From contig NZ_JAAIKC010000020.1 in assembly GCF_010820665.1 (NCBI RefSeq), forward strand, positions 1 through 62,270: a stretch of DNA of 62,270 bases, given 5' to 3'. This DNA is from Paenibacillus sp. SYP-B3998. Its GTDB lineage: Bacteria > Bacillota > Bacilli > Paenibacillales > NBRC-103111. The notes below the pieces were generated by a model. That model searched no databases and was not told the origin of the DNA. It was given only the letters and a program-made list of their open reading frames with translations. Below are positions 8,789-18,942 of the stretch, in pieces (position 1 is the stretch's first letter; the number at the start of each line of letters is the position of its first letter). Both the position numbers and the translations under genes were made by a program.

Positions 8789-9730
8789 TTATTGTTCGTC
8801 AAATTGATACAAAGGTGTACTTAAATAACGCTCGCCATTACTTGGGATAACGGCAATGACACGTTTGCCAGCACCTAATTCTTTCGCAACCTTCAAAGCT
8901 GCAAAAATTGCCGCACCGGAAGAGATACCACCAAGAATGCCTTCTTCTTTGGCAACACGGCGGGAAGTTTCGAATGCATCGTCGTTCTCTACAGCAATAA
9001 TTTCATCGTAGATGTTCGTATTCAAAATGCTCGGTACGAAGCCAGCGCCAATACCTTGAATTTTATGAGGACCTGGCTTACCTCCAGAAAGAACTGGAGA
9101 AGCAGCAGGCTCAATGGCATAAATTTTAATTCCTGGGAAGTTTTCTTTGAGCACGCCGCCCACTCCTGTAATCGTTCCACCTGTTCCGACACCAGAAATA
9201 AACGCATCCAACTTACCGTCGTGCGCATTGATTGCTTCTACGATTTCGGGACCCGTTGTTTCGCGGTGAACCTTAACATTCGCCTGATTATTGAATTGTT
9301 GTGGAATGAAGTAAGTTGGATTCTCTGCCTGAAGTTCTTCAGCGCGGCGAATTGCCCCTTTCATTCCTTCAGCACCTGGCGTCAAAACGAGCTGTGCTCC
9401 GTATGCACGAAGCAGATTACGTCTCTCCAAGCTCATCGTTTCAGGCATAACTAAAATCGCTTTATATCCTTTAGCTGCCGCAACCATAGCTAATCCGATT
9501 CCTGTGTTACCGCTAGTCGGCTCAATAATTGTATCGCCTGGCTTCAAAATGCCTTCTTTCTCAGCCACTTCTATCATGGAGATGGCAATACGGTCTTTCA
9601 CGCTTGCCCCCGGATTTTGGTACTCTAGTTTCACGTACACTTCCGCACTGCCTTCAGGAACCACGCGATTCAAACGAACCAGCGGAGTGTCACCAATCAA
9701 CTCAGTAATACTTTGCACTAATCTTGCCAT
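8789..9730 (-). CDS. cysK: Cysteine synthase A (O-acetylserine sulfhydrylase)
   Basis: Makes cysteine from O-acetylserine and sulfide. It has 313 residues and the fold-type II PLP architecture. The PLP lysine is K45 in NPGASVKDRIA, the substrate loop is PTSGNTGIG, and the phosphate-binding glycine loop is GVGTGGTITGVG. Its position after the parvulin and before pabB is the same as in B. subtilis. In B. subtilis the protein also partners the CymR regulator; no CymR site was identified here. Confidence 0.96.
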   Translation of the reverse strand: MARLVQSITELIGDTPLVRLNRVVPEGSAEVYVKLEYQNPGASVKDRIAISMIEVAEKEGILKPGDTIIEPTSGNTGIGLAMVAAAKGYKAILVMPETMSLERRNLLRAYGAQLVLTPGAEGMKGAIRRAEELQAENPTYFIPQQFNNQANVKVHRETTGPEIVEAINAHDGKLDAFISGVGTGGTITGVGGVLKENFPGIKIYAIEPAASPVLSGGKPGPHKIQGIGAGFVPSILNTNIYDEIIAVENDDAFETSRRVAKEEGILGGISSGAAIFAALKVAKELGAGKRVIAVIPSNGERYLSTPLYQFDEQ

Positions 9731-9842
9731 GTATTTCCCCTCCAGATTGAGTAAATTATGATTTCCGAGTTATTTAGTCGGTATTATTACTTTAATCTTA
9801 TCAATGCACTTACAGGTTGTCAACCAAAATTTCGCGGTACAT

Positions 9843-10793
9843 TTAGTGGAATTTGGGGTCCATTATCTTAGCGCCCCATTTATTACGAATGCTCACTACG
9901 TAATCTTTCAGAGGCGGCGCTTCTTGCAGCGCAAGCTCCCTACGTACATTTTCACGAATAAAGGCATGATCCGGATTAACCTTATCTCGCTTATTCTTCA
10001 GTTTGGCAATAGCAAAACCTTGCTGCACGGCAACCGGCTTGCTGAATTCGCCAACCTTCAGTAGTTTGACCGCTTCTAGGATAGGAGCAGCAACAAAAGG
10101 ATCGTCCCCCTCAATCCAACCCAAATCACCACCAGAATTATTGGTCGCATCATCTAGGGAACGATCTCTAGCCAAAATCGCAAAATTCTCTCCTTTAGCC
10201 AGCTCCGCAAGTACTTTGTTCGCCTGATCCTTTGTAGAAACGATAATTTGCTGAATGTTGTACTCTATTTCCTGCTTAAATTCATCAGGGTGCGTCTTGA
10301 TGTATTCATCCACATTTGCATCCGTAACGGCAACATTCCTGGTCGCGAGCTTCTCAAGCAATAGCTTATTGTTCACATCTTCTTTAATCTCTTCCTTAGA
10401 CATTCCCAATTGATCCTTCATTGAAGTGTAAAATTGGTTTTCACTCTCATACCCCTGCTGCATGCGTTTCAATTCACGCTCAACTTCCGCGTTTCCGATG
10501 GTTGTTCCCGTTTCTTTGCCTTCCAGATATATCGCTTCACGATCCAGCATTTGATTGAGCAGCTCTGTACCATAATGATGTTCCAGCGCCGTTTGAAGCT
10601 CTTGAATGGTTATCTCTCGACTACCTATTTTGGCTACTACCCGCTCGGTGTCCTTCTCATTGTGCTGCTGCGGTTCAGGCGGATGCGTTGGTTCTGGTTG
10701 GTTCGTGGAACGGGCGATTAACAAGGAAGTGAGCACAAGAATACATACAGTCATCATGCTGATGACTCCCCACAGTCGCTTTACGTTCCGCAT
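9843..10793 (-). CDS. yacD: Membrane-anchored parvulin-type peptidyl-prolyl isomerase (YacD-like)
   Basis: Probably an extracytoplasmic foldase. It has 316 residues. An N-terminal membrane segment (about 8-27, WGVISMMTVCILVLTSLLIA) is followed by a Pro-rich linker, a SurA-like N-domain (50-150) and a parvulin domain around 155-250 (IQQIIVSTKDQANKVLAEL, then SGGDLGWIEGDDP). There is no lipobox cysteine, so it is an anchored protein rather than a lipoprotein like the other parvulin at 31993-33087. It lies between hslO and cysK as yacD does in B. subtilis. Substrates are unknown. Confidence 0.85.
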   Translation of the reverse strand: MRNVKRLWGVISMMTVCILVLTSLLIARSTNQPEPTHPPEPQQHNEKDTERVVAKIGSREITIQELQTALEHHYGTELLNQMLDREAIYLEGKETGTTIGNAEVERELKRMQQGYESENQFYTSMKDQLGMSKEEIKEDVNNKLLLEKLATRNVAVTDANVDEYIKTHPDEFKQEIEYNIQQIIVSTKDQANKVLAELAKGENFAILARDRSLDDATNNSGGDLGWIEGDDPFVAAPILEAVKLLKVGEFSKPVAVQQGFAIAKLKNKRDKVNPDHAFIRENVRRELALQEAPPLKDYVVSIRNKWGAKIMDPKFH

Positions 10794-10828
10794 CCTAGTT
10801 CCCTCTTTGCCTCTATAATCCTGTTACT

Positions 10829-11695
10829 CTACAGGTCGATCATCCTCTGCAAATCTTCTCGATCGTACCGATACGCTTCGTTACAGAAATGACAAACCAC
10901 TTCAGCAAACCCATCATCATCATGGATTTCTTGTAGCTCTGCCTTGCCTAAGGATATTAACGTCGTCTCTACTCGATCACGACTGCATTTGCAGCGAAAC
11001 ACAACATCCATTTGATCCATAATCTCTACGGAAGGTAGCACGGTTTGCAATATTTCCTCTAAGCTCAGTCCACCATCCAACATACTCGTAAAGGAAGGAA
11101 GACTGGCCAGCATATCCTCAATCACGACAATCTCGTCATTCGTAAGGCCTGGGAGAAGTTGAATAACGAATCCCCCTGATGCCAGAATGGAGTGATCCTT
11201 ATCAACTAAAACTCCTAGCGCAACTGCCGAAGGGGTTTGTTCTGATTTAGCAAAGTAATATGTGAAATCCTCCGCTAGTTCACCGGAAACAAGGGGAACA
11301 CTTCCTTTATATGGTTCTTTCATGCCTAAATCTTTGGTTATGTATAAAAAACCTTCTGTTCCTACAGCAGCGGAAACATCTAGCTTGCCGTTCTCCTTGA
11401 GAGGCGGGTTCACAAGTGGATTATCCACATAACCACGAACCTCGCCTTTGGCGTTCGCATCAACGACGATTTGCCCAATCGGACCATCGCCTTTCACTTG
11501 AATTATTAAATGTTCCTCACCCTTTAGCATAGCTCCAATAAGAAGTCCAGCTGCAACAGTTCTTCCTAGCGCCGCTGTCGCTGTCGGTGTCGTTTGGTGT
11601 CTACGACTTAGCTCCTCTGTAATACTTGTCGTTTGGACTGCAAAAGCACGAACTCGTCCTTCAAGGGCTATTCCTCGTATTAAATAATCACTCAT
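10829..11695 (-). CDS. hslO: Redox-regulated holdase chaperone Hsp33
   Basis: Zinc-controlled chaperone activated when its cysteines are oxidised. It has 288 residues. The four zinc cysteines are present at C235 and C237 (CKC) and C268 and C271 (CHFC). The N-terminal domain contains GRTVAAGLLIGAMLKGEE. It lies in the cluster coaX-hslO-yacD-cysK, conserved with B. subtilis. Confidence 0.96.
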   Translation of the reverse strand: MSDYLIRGIALEGRVRAFAVQTTSITEELSRRHQTTPTATAALGRTVAAGLLIGAMLKGEEHLIIQVKGDGPIGQIVVDANAKGEVRGYVDNPLVNPPLKENGKLDVSAAVGTEGFLYITKDLGMKEPYKGSVPLVSGELAEDFTYYFAKSEQTPSAVALGVLVDKDHSILASGGFVIQLLPGLTNDEIVVIEDMLASLPSFTSMLDGGLSLEEILQTVLPSVEIMDQMDVVFRCKCSRDRVETTLISLGKAELQEIHDDDGFAEVVCHFCNEAYRYDREDLQRMIDL

Positions 11696-11719
11696 GATGA
11701 TTCCTTTCTTCTAACACCT

Positions 11720-12484
11720 TTATGCGTTTTTCTCATAAATCATTTGCAAGCCTTGCAGGGTAAGCAATGGATTAACGATTTGGATCGTACGAGACTCACT
11801 GGAGATAAGTTCAGCCAAACCGCCCGTGGCAATTACGGTCGGGTTAATGTTAAACTCCTGCTTAACACGTTCGACAATCCCATCCACCTGACCGACGTAG
11901 CCGAAAATAATCCCTGCTTGCATCGCTGCTACCGTATTCCGTCCAACAACGCTCTTTGGTTTAACTAGTTCAATTCTCGGTAGCTTCGCTGCCTTTTGGT
12001 ACAATGCTTCCGTAGAAATACCGATTCCCGGGGCAATTGCACATCCAACTAGCTGCTGCGAAGGATCTATGTAGTCATAGGTGGTTGCTGTCCCAAAATC
12101 AACAATAATGCACGGTGCGCCATATAATTCAAGAGCGGCAACCGCGTTCACAATACGGTCAGCACCGACCTCTTTGGGATTGTCCACCCTGACATTCAGA
12201 CCTGTCTTAATGCCGGGACCGACGACAAATGGCGTTCTTTTTAAATAGTGTAGGCAGAGGGTTTCCATTACATTCACTAACGGAGGTACAACGGAAGATA
12301 AAATCACACCATCTACTTGATCAAAGGTTATTCCCGTGTGCTGAAACAGACTATGAAGCAGCATGCCGTACTCGTCCACTGTCGCAGAGCGATTCGTGCT
12401 AATCCTCCAATGATGGAGAAGGGTACGCTCTCTGTACAAGCCAAGCACAATGTTCGTGTTTCCTACGTCCACAACAAGAATCAT
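11720..12484 (-). CDS. coaX: Type III pantothenate kinase
   Basis: First step of coenzyme A synthesis. It has 254 residues and the ASKHA fold. Motifs are VDVGNTNIVLGLY at the N-terminus, KEVGADRIVNAVAALELY, and VDFGTATTYDYI with the acidic catalytic region. The start overlaps the nadC stop by 4 bp (12481-12484), so coaX is probably translated in an operon with nadABC; NAD and CoA synthesis are thus linked on one transcript. Confidence 0.95.
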   Translation of the reverse strand: MILVVDVGNTNIVLGLYRERTLLHHWRISTNRSATVDEYGMLLHSLFQHTGITFDQVDGVILSSVVPPLVNVMETLCLHYLKRTPFVVGPGIKTGLNVRVDNPKEVGADRIVNAVAALELYGAPCIIVDFGTATTYDYIDPSQQLVGCAIAPGIGISTEALYQKAAKLPRIELVKPKSVVGRNTVAAMQAGIIFGYVGQVDGIVERVKQEFNINPTVIATGGLAELISSESRTIQIVNPLLTLQGLQMIYEKNA

Positions 12485-13350
12485 AGCGCGTTCTCCTTCC
12501 GCTCATTCAAGTCGAGACTAATATCTAGCGCCGACACGGAATAAGTAAGCCGCCCTACAGAAATAACGTCAACACCCGTTTCAGCCATTGCTTTTATAGT
12601 CTGTAGTGTTACTGAACCAGAACCTTCTACTACAATATGCGGCGCTTTATTTTTAATTATCGAAACCGCTTCTTTCATTTTTTCAGGGGACATGTTATCT
12701 AACATAATGATATCAGCGCCTACAGCAAGAGCCTCATTAAGCTGGTTAAAGTCCTCCACTTCGACTTCAATCTTCATCGTATGTGGGATCTGTTGACGAG
12801 CTGCTAGAACAGCCTGAGTTATGCCACCTGAGCCTTTAATATGGTTGTCCTTAATCATAACGGCATCATAAAGCCCGAATCGATGATTATGACCACCCCC
12901 GACACGCACTGCATACTTCTCTAGCAGCCTATGACCAGGTGTTGTTTTCCTTGTATCTACAAGACGAGTCGGAAGACCTTCTAACGCTTGGACAAATTCA
13001 TTTGTTTTCGTGGAAATCCCTGAAAGCCGCTGCATCAGATTAAGACTTAATCGTTCACCCAGCAAAATACTTCTTGTACTGCCTTCCACTTCAGCTATGA
13101 CAGTTCCTTTCTTAACAGACGATCCTTCTATCACTTTTGGTTCAAAGCGAAGTGAAGAATCGACCACCGCAAAGACTTCTTTGGCTATCGGCAATCCACA
13201 AACAATTCCGTCTTCTTTGACGTGGATAATCCCTTTGGACGCATGTTCCAAAGGGATAGTTGTCAGGGTTGTTACATCCCCTGTACCAATATCTTCTTCC
13301 AGCCAAAGGCGAATATTTTTACGAATCTGCTCCATATTCAAATCCAGCAT
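12481..13350 (-). CDS. nadC: Nicotinate-nucleotide pyrophosphorylase (quinolinate phosphoribosyltransferase)
   Basis: Converts quinolinate and PRPP to nicotinate mononucleotide. The ATG at 13350 gives 289 residues, the normal length. It follows GAGGAG and the nadB stop (ATTTAAGATG). The reading frame stays open 34 codons further into nadB, but that extension does not resemble the family. Visible motifs are EEDIGTGDVTT near the N-terminus, VDTRKTTPGHR, MIKDNHI and VEVEDFNQL. Confidence 0.95.
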   Translation of the reverse strand: MLDLNMEQIRKNIRLWLEEDIGTGDVTTLTTIPLEHASKGIIHVKEDGIVCGLPIAKEVFAVVDSSLRFEPKVIEGSSVKKGTVIAEVEGSTRSILLGERLSLNLMQRLSGISTKTNEFVQALEGLPTRLVDTRKTTPGHRLLEKYAVRVGGGHNHRFGLYDAVMIKDNHIKGSGGITQAVLAARQQIPHTMKIEVEVEDFNQLNEALAVGADIIMLDNMSPEKMKEAVSIIKNKAPHIVVEGSGSVTLQTIKAMAETGVDVISVGRLTYSVSALDISLDLNERKENAL

Positions 13351-13351
13351 C

Positions 13352-14956
13352 TTAAATCCACTCCTCAACCCTATCTTCCCCGCGCTTGAATACAATATGC
13401 TTCTTCCAATGCAGGTCATCTCGTTCTGGGAAATCTTCACGGTAGTGACCACCGCGGCTCTCTTCGCGTTGTAAGGCAGCCGTCGTTGTTAACAACGCGC
13501 AACTTAGTAAATTAGCAAACTCATAATCCTCGCGTTTGGACATTTGCGTATCAAATATTGACAATTGTCGCGCTAACTCCTCGTAGCCTTTCTGCAACCC
13601 CTTTGCCGAACGCTTGAGTCCTGCATAACGAAGCATCACTTTTTGCAGTTTCAACTTTTTTTCGACAACAGCCTGCTGTGGGCTTTCTATTCTAGGAGAA
13701 TCCGTCCGCAATTCCGGACTTCCTTCGAGAGCTGGCAGTTCTTTAATACGTTCAATAATTCTTCTACCGAAGACAATTGCTTCAGAAAGCGAGTTACTCG
13801 CTAAGCGATTAGCGCCATGAACACCAGTCGACGATACTTCGCCACAAGCAAAAAGACGTTTCACGTCCGTTTCCCCATGCAGATCAGTCTTCACGCCCCC
13901 CATCATATAATGGGCAGCTGGAGCAACAGGAATCCAGTCCGTGGTCATATCCAGACCATAATTTAGGCAATATTCGTAAATCGTCGGAAAACGATGCTTT
14001 ATTAGCTCTTCAGTCTCATGCGTAATGTCGATGTACACAAAGGTTGATTTGCAATTCTCCATCTCATCCACGATAGCGCGTGCTACTACATCCCGTGGAG
14101 CCAATTCCAACTGAGGATGGTAGTTCTCCATAAAGCGCTCACCTTTGATGTTGCGAAGATACGCTCCCTCGCCACGAACAGCCTCGGAGATAAGGAAACG
14201 TGGAGCACCTGGGTAGCAGAGTGCCGTAGGATGGAATTGTATGAATTCCACGTCTTGAATGTGCGCACCCGCGCGATGAGCAATCGCAATGCCATCAGCA
14301 GTAGCGATATCCGGGTTGGTCGTGTAACGGAACAATTGCCCCGCCCCGCCAGCGCACAGGATCGTTGCATTTCCACGCACAAATACTCGCTGACCATCCG
14401 GCTTTTGGACGAGTGCTCCATAGCATATGTCATCTTGGGTGATCAGATCGATTACGAAGTGATCGTCCCAGATCTCAATATTTGGGTCTTGCTTCGTACG
14501 CTCGGAAAGAGCTCGTACAATTTCAGCCCCAGTGGCGTCACCATGTGCATGCAGAATGCGGCGCTGACTGTGGGCGCCTTCCTTAGTTAACGCAAACTCC
14601 CCATTCTCCAAGTCGAACTGGGTACCCATACGAATCAAATCCTGTACGCCGCTAAAGCCTTCATGGACGAGAACGTCGACGGCCTCTGGCGAACAAAGTC
14701 CTGCGCCAGCAACCAACGTATCTTGCATATGATACTCTGGTGAATCTTCATCAGAGATTACGGCGGCAATACCACCCTGAGCATAGCGCGTATTGCTGTC
14801 CAGAAGTGACTTTTTTGTAATCATTAATACTTTTTTGTTCTCGCTTGCGCGAAGGGAAGTGAACAATCCCGCGATTCCCGCGCCTATGACAATCACATCT
14901 GTATGTACATGAGGAATAGCATCTAAATCTACATCTACGAGGTATCTAGGAATCAT
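13352..14956 (-). CDS. nadB: L-aspartate oxidase
   Basis: Flavoprotein that oxidises aspartate to iminoaspartate, the substrate of NadA. It has 534 residues. The FAD-binding Rossmann motif VIVIGAGIAGLFTSLRA lies near residues 21-37, SNTRYAQGGIAAV follows, and the active-site region HPTALCYPGAPRFLISEAVR is intact. It is an ordinary member, co-transcribed with nadA and nadC. Confidence 0.96.
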   Translation of the reverse strand: MIPRYLVDVDLDAIPHVHTDVIVIGAGIAGLFTSLRASENKKVLMITKKSLLDSNTRYAQGGIAAVISDEDSPEYHMQDTLVAGAGLCSPEAVDVLVHEGFSGVQDLIRMGTQFDLENGEFALTKEGAHSQRRILHAHGDATGAEIVRALSERTKQDPNIEIWDDHFVIDLITQDDICYGALVQKPDGQRVFVRGNATILCAGGAGQLFRYTTNPDIATADGIAIAHRAGAHIQDVEFIQFHPTALCYPGAPRFLISEAVRGEGAYLRNIKGERFMENYHPQLELAPRDVVARAIVDEMENCKSTFVYIDITHETEELIKHRFPTIYEYCLNYGLDMTTDWIPVAPAAHYMMGGVKTDLHGETDVKRLFACGEVSSTGVHGANRLASNSLSEAIVFGRRIIERIKELPALEGSPELRTDSPRIESPQQAVVEKKLKLQKVMLRYAGLKRSAKGLQKGYEELARQLSIFDTQMSKREDYEFANLLSCALLTTTAALQREESRGGHYREDFPERDDLHWKKHIVFKRGEDRVEEWI

Positions 14957-15130
14957 GCCGCTTCACCTGTTCTCTTCATAATTATCCCACAAATAAAAAT
15001 ACAAGTCTCTTACAAAGAGTAAATACTTTATGGGGGCAACAACCGTAAAATCACCCCACAAAGTGAAAAAACCAGAACTAATTTTTAATATTCGAAAGAG
15101 CCCCAAATGTACACAAGACAGTAGCGCATG

Positions 15131-16069
15131 CTACTTTACTTGTAACATGCGCTCTAAGGATAATCTCGCTTTATCCGCTACATCTTCTGGTACATAGATT
15201 TCAGGTTGCATGGTTTCCAAACATTTAACAATTTTCTTTAGATTGTTTACCTTCATATTCGGGCAAACCAAATATTTGGTAGCAAAATAGAATTGTTTGT
15301 CTGGGCTATCCATACGCAGTTGGTAGCCAGTCCCATCTTCTGTACCTACAATAAATTCTTTGCAGTCGGACTCTTTGCAGTATTTGATGATTGCGGTTGT
15401 ACTTCCAACAAAATCTCCTAATTTTACTACTTCAGGACGACATTCAGGATGAACCACGAATTGGGCGTTCGGATATTGGGCTCTCATCTCTTCCACATCT
15501 TTTACGGTCAGCATGTCATGTGTGTTGCAATAGCCTTCCCAGATGATTACTTTCTTGCTTGTGAATTTTGATACATAGTCACCCAAATTTTTATCGGGTA
15601 CCCAGATGATCTCATCTGAATCAACGGAATTGATGACGTTAATGGCATTGGCGGATGTACAACAAATGTCAGTTTCTGATTTTACATCGGCCGAAGTATT
15701 AATATAGGCCACTACTTTGGCATTTGGATGCTGGCGTTTCATGGCCCGAAGACCTTCCACATTCACCATATCAGCCATCGGACAGCCTGCGCGCTCATCC
15801 GGAATGATAACCGTTTTGTTCGGGGCTAATATCTTGGCGCTTTCCCCCATAAAATGTACGCCACAGAAAACAATTACATCTGCGTCGGTTTCAGCCGCTT
15901 TCTGCGCAAGCAGAAAGGAATCCCCCCGGAAATCGGCAACCTCTTGAACTTCGTCTCGTTGATAATAATGAGCGAGAATGATGGCATTGCGTTCTTTCTT
16001 CAGCTGCAGCAACCGCTCCTTAAGCACGCGGTTCTGTTCGGCTTTTCTTTCTAGCGCTAAAGCTTCCAT
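15131..16069 (-). CDS. nadA: Quinolinate synthase A
   Basis: [4Fe-4S] enzyme condensing iminoaspartate with dihydroxyacetone phosphate. It has 312 residues. By comparison with characterised NadA proteins the likely cluster ligands are C96 (AGCPMAD), C181 (EGYCNTH) and C269 (LVCPNM). The tandem GVHFMGESAKILAPNK and the HPECRPEV motif are present. It is first of the nadA-nadB-nadC-coaX set, with 174 bp separating it from nadB; that gap shows no clear terminator. The length is compact compared with B. subtilis NadA. Confidence 0.95.
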   Translation of the reverse strand: MEALALERKAEQNRVLKERLLQLKKERNAIILAHYYQRDEVQEVADFRGDSFLLAQKAAETDADVIVFCGVHFMGESAKILAPNKTVIIPDERAGCPMADMVNVEGLRAMKRQHPNAKVVAYINTSADVKSETDICCTSANAINVINSVDSDEIIWVPDKNLGDYVSKFTSKKVIIWEGYCNTHDMLTVKDVEEMRAQYPNAQFVVHPECRPEVVKLGDFVGSTTAIIKYCKESDCKEFIVGTEDGTGYQLRMDSPDKQFYFATKYLVCPNMKVNNLKKIVKCLETMQPEIYVPEDVADKARLSLERMLQVK

Positions 16070-16164
16070 GGATGATTCCTCCCCTATATGGGATGTAAAG
16101 TTTACTTGCCGTCTATCTAAATAGTAGTATGATCAAATCGCTCTCAAAATAGAGATTTAAAACT

Positions 16165-16193
16165 AATTTACACATTCCCGCATCCCCTGTCAA
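16165..16193 (-). promoter_or_regulatory. nadA promoter (sigma-A)
   Basis: TTGACA (16193-16188), 17-bp spacer, TAAATT (16170-16165), about 95 bp upstream of nadA and downstream of the ftsH terminator. No NiaR operator could be recognised with confidence. Confidence 0.65.
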
Positions 16194-16202
16194 TGCGCAA
16201 AT

Positions 16203-16255
16203 GAGCCCGAAAAACCAAGAAAATCCGGGTACACCTGACGTGTACACCGGATTTA
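16203..16255 (-). terminator. ftsH terminator
   Basis: Minus-strand hairpin AAATCCGGTGTACAC-GTCAG-GTGTACCCGGATTT followed by a T-rich tract. Confidence 0.85.
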
Positions 16256-16271
16256 TGAGTTGCATGGCCTA

Positions 16272-18239
16272 TTACTCTTCAGAAGATGGATCCGAATTCG
16301 GATCTTTCTCTTTTTCTTTATCTTTGTCGAACTCCAGTTTATTACTATCGTTCGATTGGCTTTGACCTTGAATATTGACTTTAACCTCTTCATTATCAGA
16401 ACCAGCGCTTAATCTGCCGCTCTCCAATAATTCGATAATCTCATCTTTGTCGAGCGTTTCTTTATCAAGCAGTGTTTTTGCGACCAAATGTACTTGATCG
16501 GCATGCACCGTCAGAATCTCTCGAGCACGATCATAACAGCTGCGGATAAAGCTTTGCATCTCTTGGTCAATCTCATAAGCAATCGCGTCACTATAATTCT
16601 GTTCATGCCCGATATCGCGGCCCAAGAACACCTGCCCTTGCGAACTGCCAAATTGCATTGGTCCAAGCTTGTCGCTCATTCCATATTCCATGATCATCCG
16701 ACGAACGATCCCAGTTGCTTTTTGGAAGTCGCTGTAGGCACCAGTTCCGATTTCACCGATATACAGCTCTTCTGAAACACGTCCTCCAAGGAGTCCGGTT
16801 ACCTTATCAAGCAACTCGTTTTTCGTTTGCATCATGCGATCTTCGCCTTCTTTAGGCAGCATCATCACATAACCGCCAGCGCGTCCGCGCGGAACAATTG
16901 TGACTTTATGCACCATATCTGCATTCTCGGCATAATAACCGATAATCGCGTGTCCGGCTTCATGATAAGCAACAATGCGCTTTTCGAATTCGCTAATAAT
17001 GCGGCTCTTCTTCTGTGTACCCACGATTACGCGGTCAAAAGCTTCCTCGATCTCAGCCATGGAAATATCTTTGCGATTGCGTCTAGCAGCGATTAAAGCA
17101 GCTTCATTCAATAGATTTTCCAGATCAGCGCCTGTAAACCCAGTTGTGTAGCGAGAAATCGCTTCTAGTTTAACGTCCTTCGCCAAAGGCTTGTTGCGAG
17201 CATGTACTTTCAGTACCGCTTCGCGGCCTTTCACATCTGGACGATCAACCGTAATTTGACGGTCAAAACGTCCTGGACGCAAGAGCGCAGGATCAAGAAT
17301 ATCAGGGCGATTGGTCGCAGCGACGATAATGATTCCTTCGTTCGCGCCAAATCCGTCCATTTCTACAAGCAATTGGTTCAGTGTTTGTTCACGCTCGTCA
17401 TGTCCGCCGCCTAAACCAGCACCACGCTGACGACCCACTGCATCAATTTCATCGATAAAGATAATACAAGGTGAGTTCTTCTTCGCATTCTCGAACAAGT
17501 CACGAACACGGGATGCGCCGACACCGACAAACATCTCTACGAAATCAGAACCAGAGATACTGAAGAACGGTACGCCTGCTTCACCAGCTACAGCTCTCGC
17601 AAGAAGGGTTTTACCCGTTCCTGGAGGACCATTAAGCAGAACACCCTTAGGGATTCTAGCGCCAACCGCAGCGAATTTCCGTGGGTCTTTGAGGAATTCT
17701 ACAACCTCAATGAGCTCCTGCTTCTCTTCATCGGCCCCAGCCACATCCTCAAAAGTAACGCGTTTTTTCTCTTCATTATATAAGCGGGCACGGCTCTTGC
17801 CGAAATTCATGACTTTACCGCCGCCGCCTTGAGCCTGATTCAATAAAAAGAAGAACAGGATGAAGATGATGACAAACGGGATAATTGAAGTGAGGAAGCT
17901 AATCCATACGCTATCTCTCTCCATTGTTTCGTAAACTTCTGTCGGCACTCCGTTTGCTTCAATGAGCTGAACCACCAAAGGTTCGTACGGGGCATGTGTT
18001 TCAAAACTCTTCTTGTCAGCACCACTTGGCGGATTAATGTACTTACCTTTAATCAAATACGTATACCCATCGAATTTCAAGTTGACGGATTCTACATTTT
18101 TGTTAATAACCGCTTGGCGGAACTTATCGTAAGTAATTAGCTCCTTTTGTTCGTTTTGGGTACTTATAAAATGAACGATACCGACCGTAACCAAAAAAAT
18201 AAGCAAATAAAAACCGGTATTCCGGATAATTCGATTCAT
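16272..18239 (-). CDS. ftsH: ATP-dependent zinc metalloprotease FtsH
   Basis: Membrane-bound AAA protease for protein quality control. The ATG at 18239 (site GAGGAGG) gives 655 residues; an upstream in-frame start at 18263 lacks a site. Membrane segments lie at about 9-25 and 112-133, Walker A GPPGTGKT at 204-211, then FIDEIDAVGRQR and the zinc motif HEAGH near residue 425. The C-terminal 45 residues are acidic and low-complexity. It is downstream of hpt and tilS as in B. subtilis. Confidence 0.97.
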   Translation of the reverse strand: MNRIIRNTGFYLLIFLVTVGIVHFISTQNEQKELITYDKFRQAVINKNVESVNLKFDGYTYLIKGKYINPPSGADKKSFETHAPYEPLVVQLIEANGVPTEVYETMERDSVWISFLTSIIPFVIIFILFFFLLNQAQGGGGKVMNFGKSRARLYNEEKKRVTFEDVAGADEEKQELIEVVEFLKDPRKFAAVGARIPKGVLLNGPPGTGKTLLARAVAGEAGVPFFSISGSDFVEMFVGVGASRVRDLFENAKKNSPCIIFIDEIDAVGRQRGAGLGGGHDEREQTLNQLLVEMDGFGANEGIIIVAATNRPDILDPALLRPGRFDRQITVDRPDVKGREAVLKVHARNKPLAKDVKLEAISRYTTGFTGADLENLLNEAALIAARRNRKDISMAEIEEAFDRVIVGTQKKSRIISEFEKRIVAYHEAGHAIIGYYAENADMVHKVTIVPRGRAGGYVMMLPKEGEDRMMQTKNELLDKVTGLLGGRVSEELYIGEIGTGAYSDFQKATGIVRRMIMEYGMSDKLGPMQFGSSQGQVFLGRDIGHEQNYSDAIAYEIDQEMQSFIRSCYDRAREILTVHADQVHLVAKTLLDKETLDKDEIIELLESGRLSAGSDNEEVKVNIQGQSQSNDSNKLEFDKDKEKEKDPNSDPSSEE

Positions 18240-18333
18240 CCCCAACCTCCTCTCGAACGGCACACTTTTGTTATTTTACCACATCCCGGTAAAGCACTAC
18301 AACAAAGTAGCACACTCAACCAAGGGACATGAC

Positions 18334-18873
18334 TTAGCGGGTGTAGATCTCTGGCTTCAATATGCCGATAAATGGAAGGTTACGATACTTCTCCGCATAA
18401 TCCAGACCATATCCGACAACGAACTCATCGGGCAGTACATAACCTGAATAATCAGGTTCCAGTTCTACCGTTCTGCGTGCCGGTTTGTTAAACAGTGCAA
18501 CAACCGAAATCGACTTAGCGTTACGTCGCTCTAAAACATCTATCAAATAACTCAGCGTTAAGCCGCTATCGATAATGTCCTCGACAATAATAATGTGACG
18601 GCCTTCCACCGGAACATCGAGATCTTTGATGATCTTCACGACCCCTGAGGATTTCGTCGATTGACCATAGCTGGAAACGGCCATGAAGTCTAATTCCAAT
18701 GGCACTTTAATCTGCTTTACTAGGTCAGCCATAAAAATGAAGGCCCCTTTGAGCACGCAGATAACCAATGGGTTCTTCCCTTCATAGTCGTTGGAGAGTT
18801 GATCCCCCAATTCCTTGATTTTGTCTTGAATTTGCTCTTCGCTGTAAAGTACTTCTTGAATGTCGCTGTACAA
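18334..18873 (-). CDS. hpt: Hypoxanthine-guanine phosphoribosyltransferase
   Basis: Purine salvage enzyme making IMP and GMP from the bases and PRPP. It has 179 residues. The PRPP motif IIIVEDIIDSGLTLSYL is intact and the flexible-loop region contains SSYGQSTKSSG. It lies between tilS and ftsH, the conserved Bacillales arrangement. Confidence 0.96.
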   Translation of the reverse strand: MYSDIQEVLYSEEQIQDKIKELGDQLSNDYEGKNPLVICVLKGAFIFMADLVKQIKVPLELDFMAVSSYGQSTKSSGVVKIIKDLDVPVEGRHIIIVEDIIDSGLTLSYLIDVLERRNAKSISVVALFNKPARRTVELEPDYSGYVLPDEFVVGYGLDYAEKYRNLPFIGILKPEIYTR

Positions 18874-18942
18874 GGATGACCCTCCTAGTTTATATTATGA
18901 AACCTCATAAATTTACATTCTAGACGAACGAAATTTACACTG

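Noticed and set aside
13351..13452. N-terminal extension of nadC
   Set aside because: Open frame overlaps nadB; the ATG at 13350 has GAGGAG and gives the family's normal length.
16070..16271. NiaR (nicotinate repressor) operator before nadA
   Set aside because: No convincing palindromic match; only short partial likeness, so not called.
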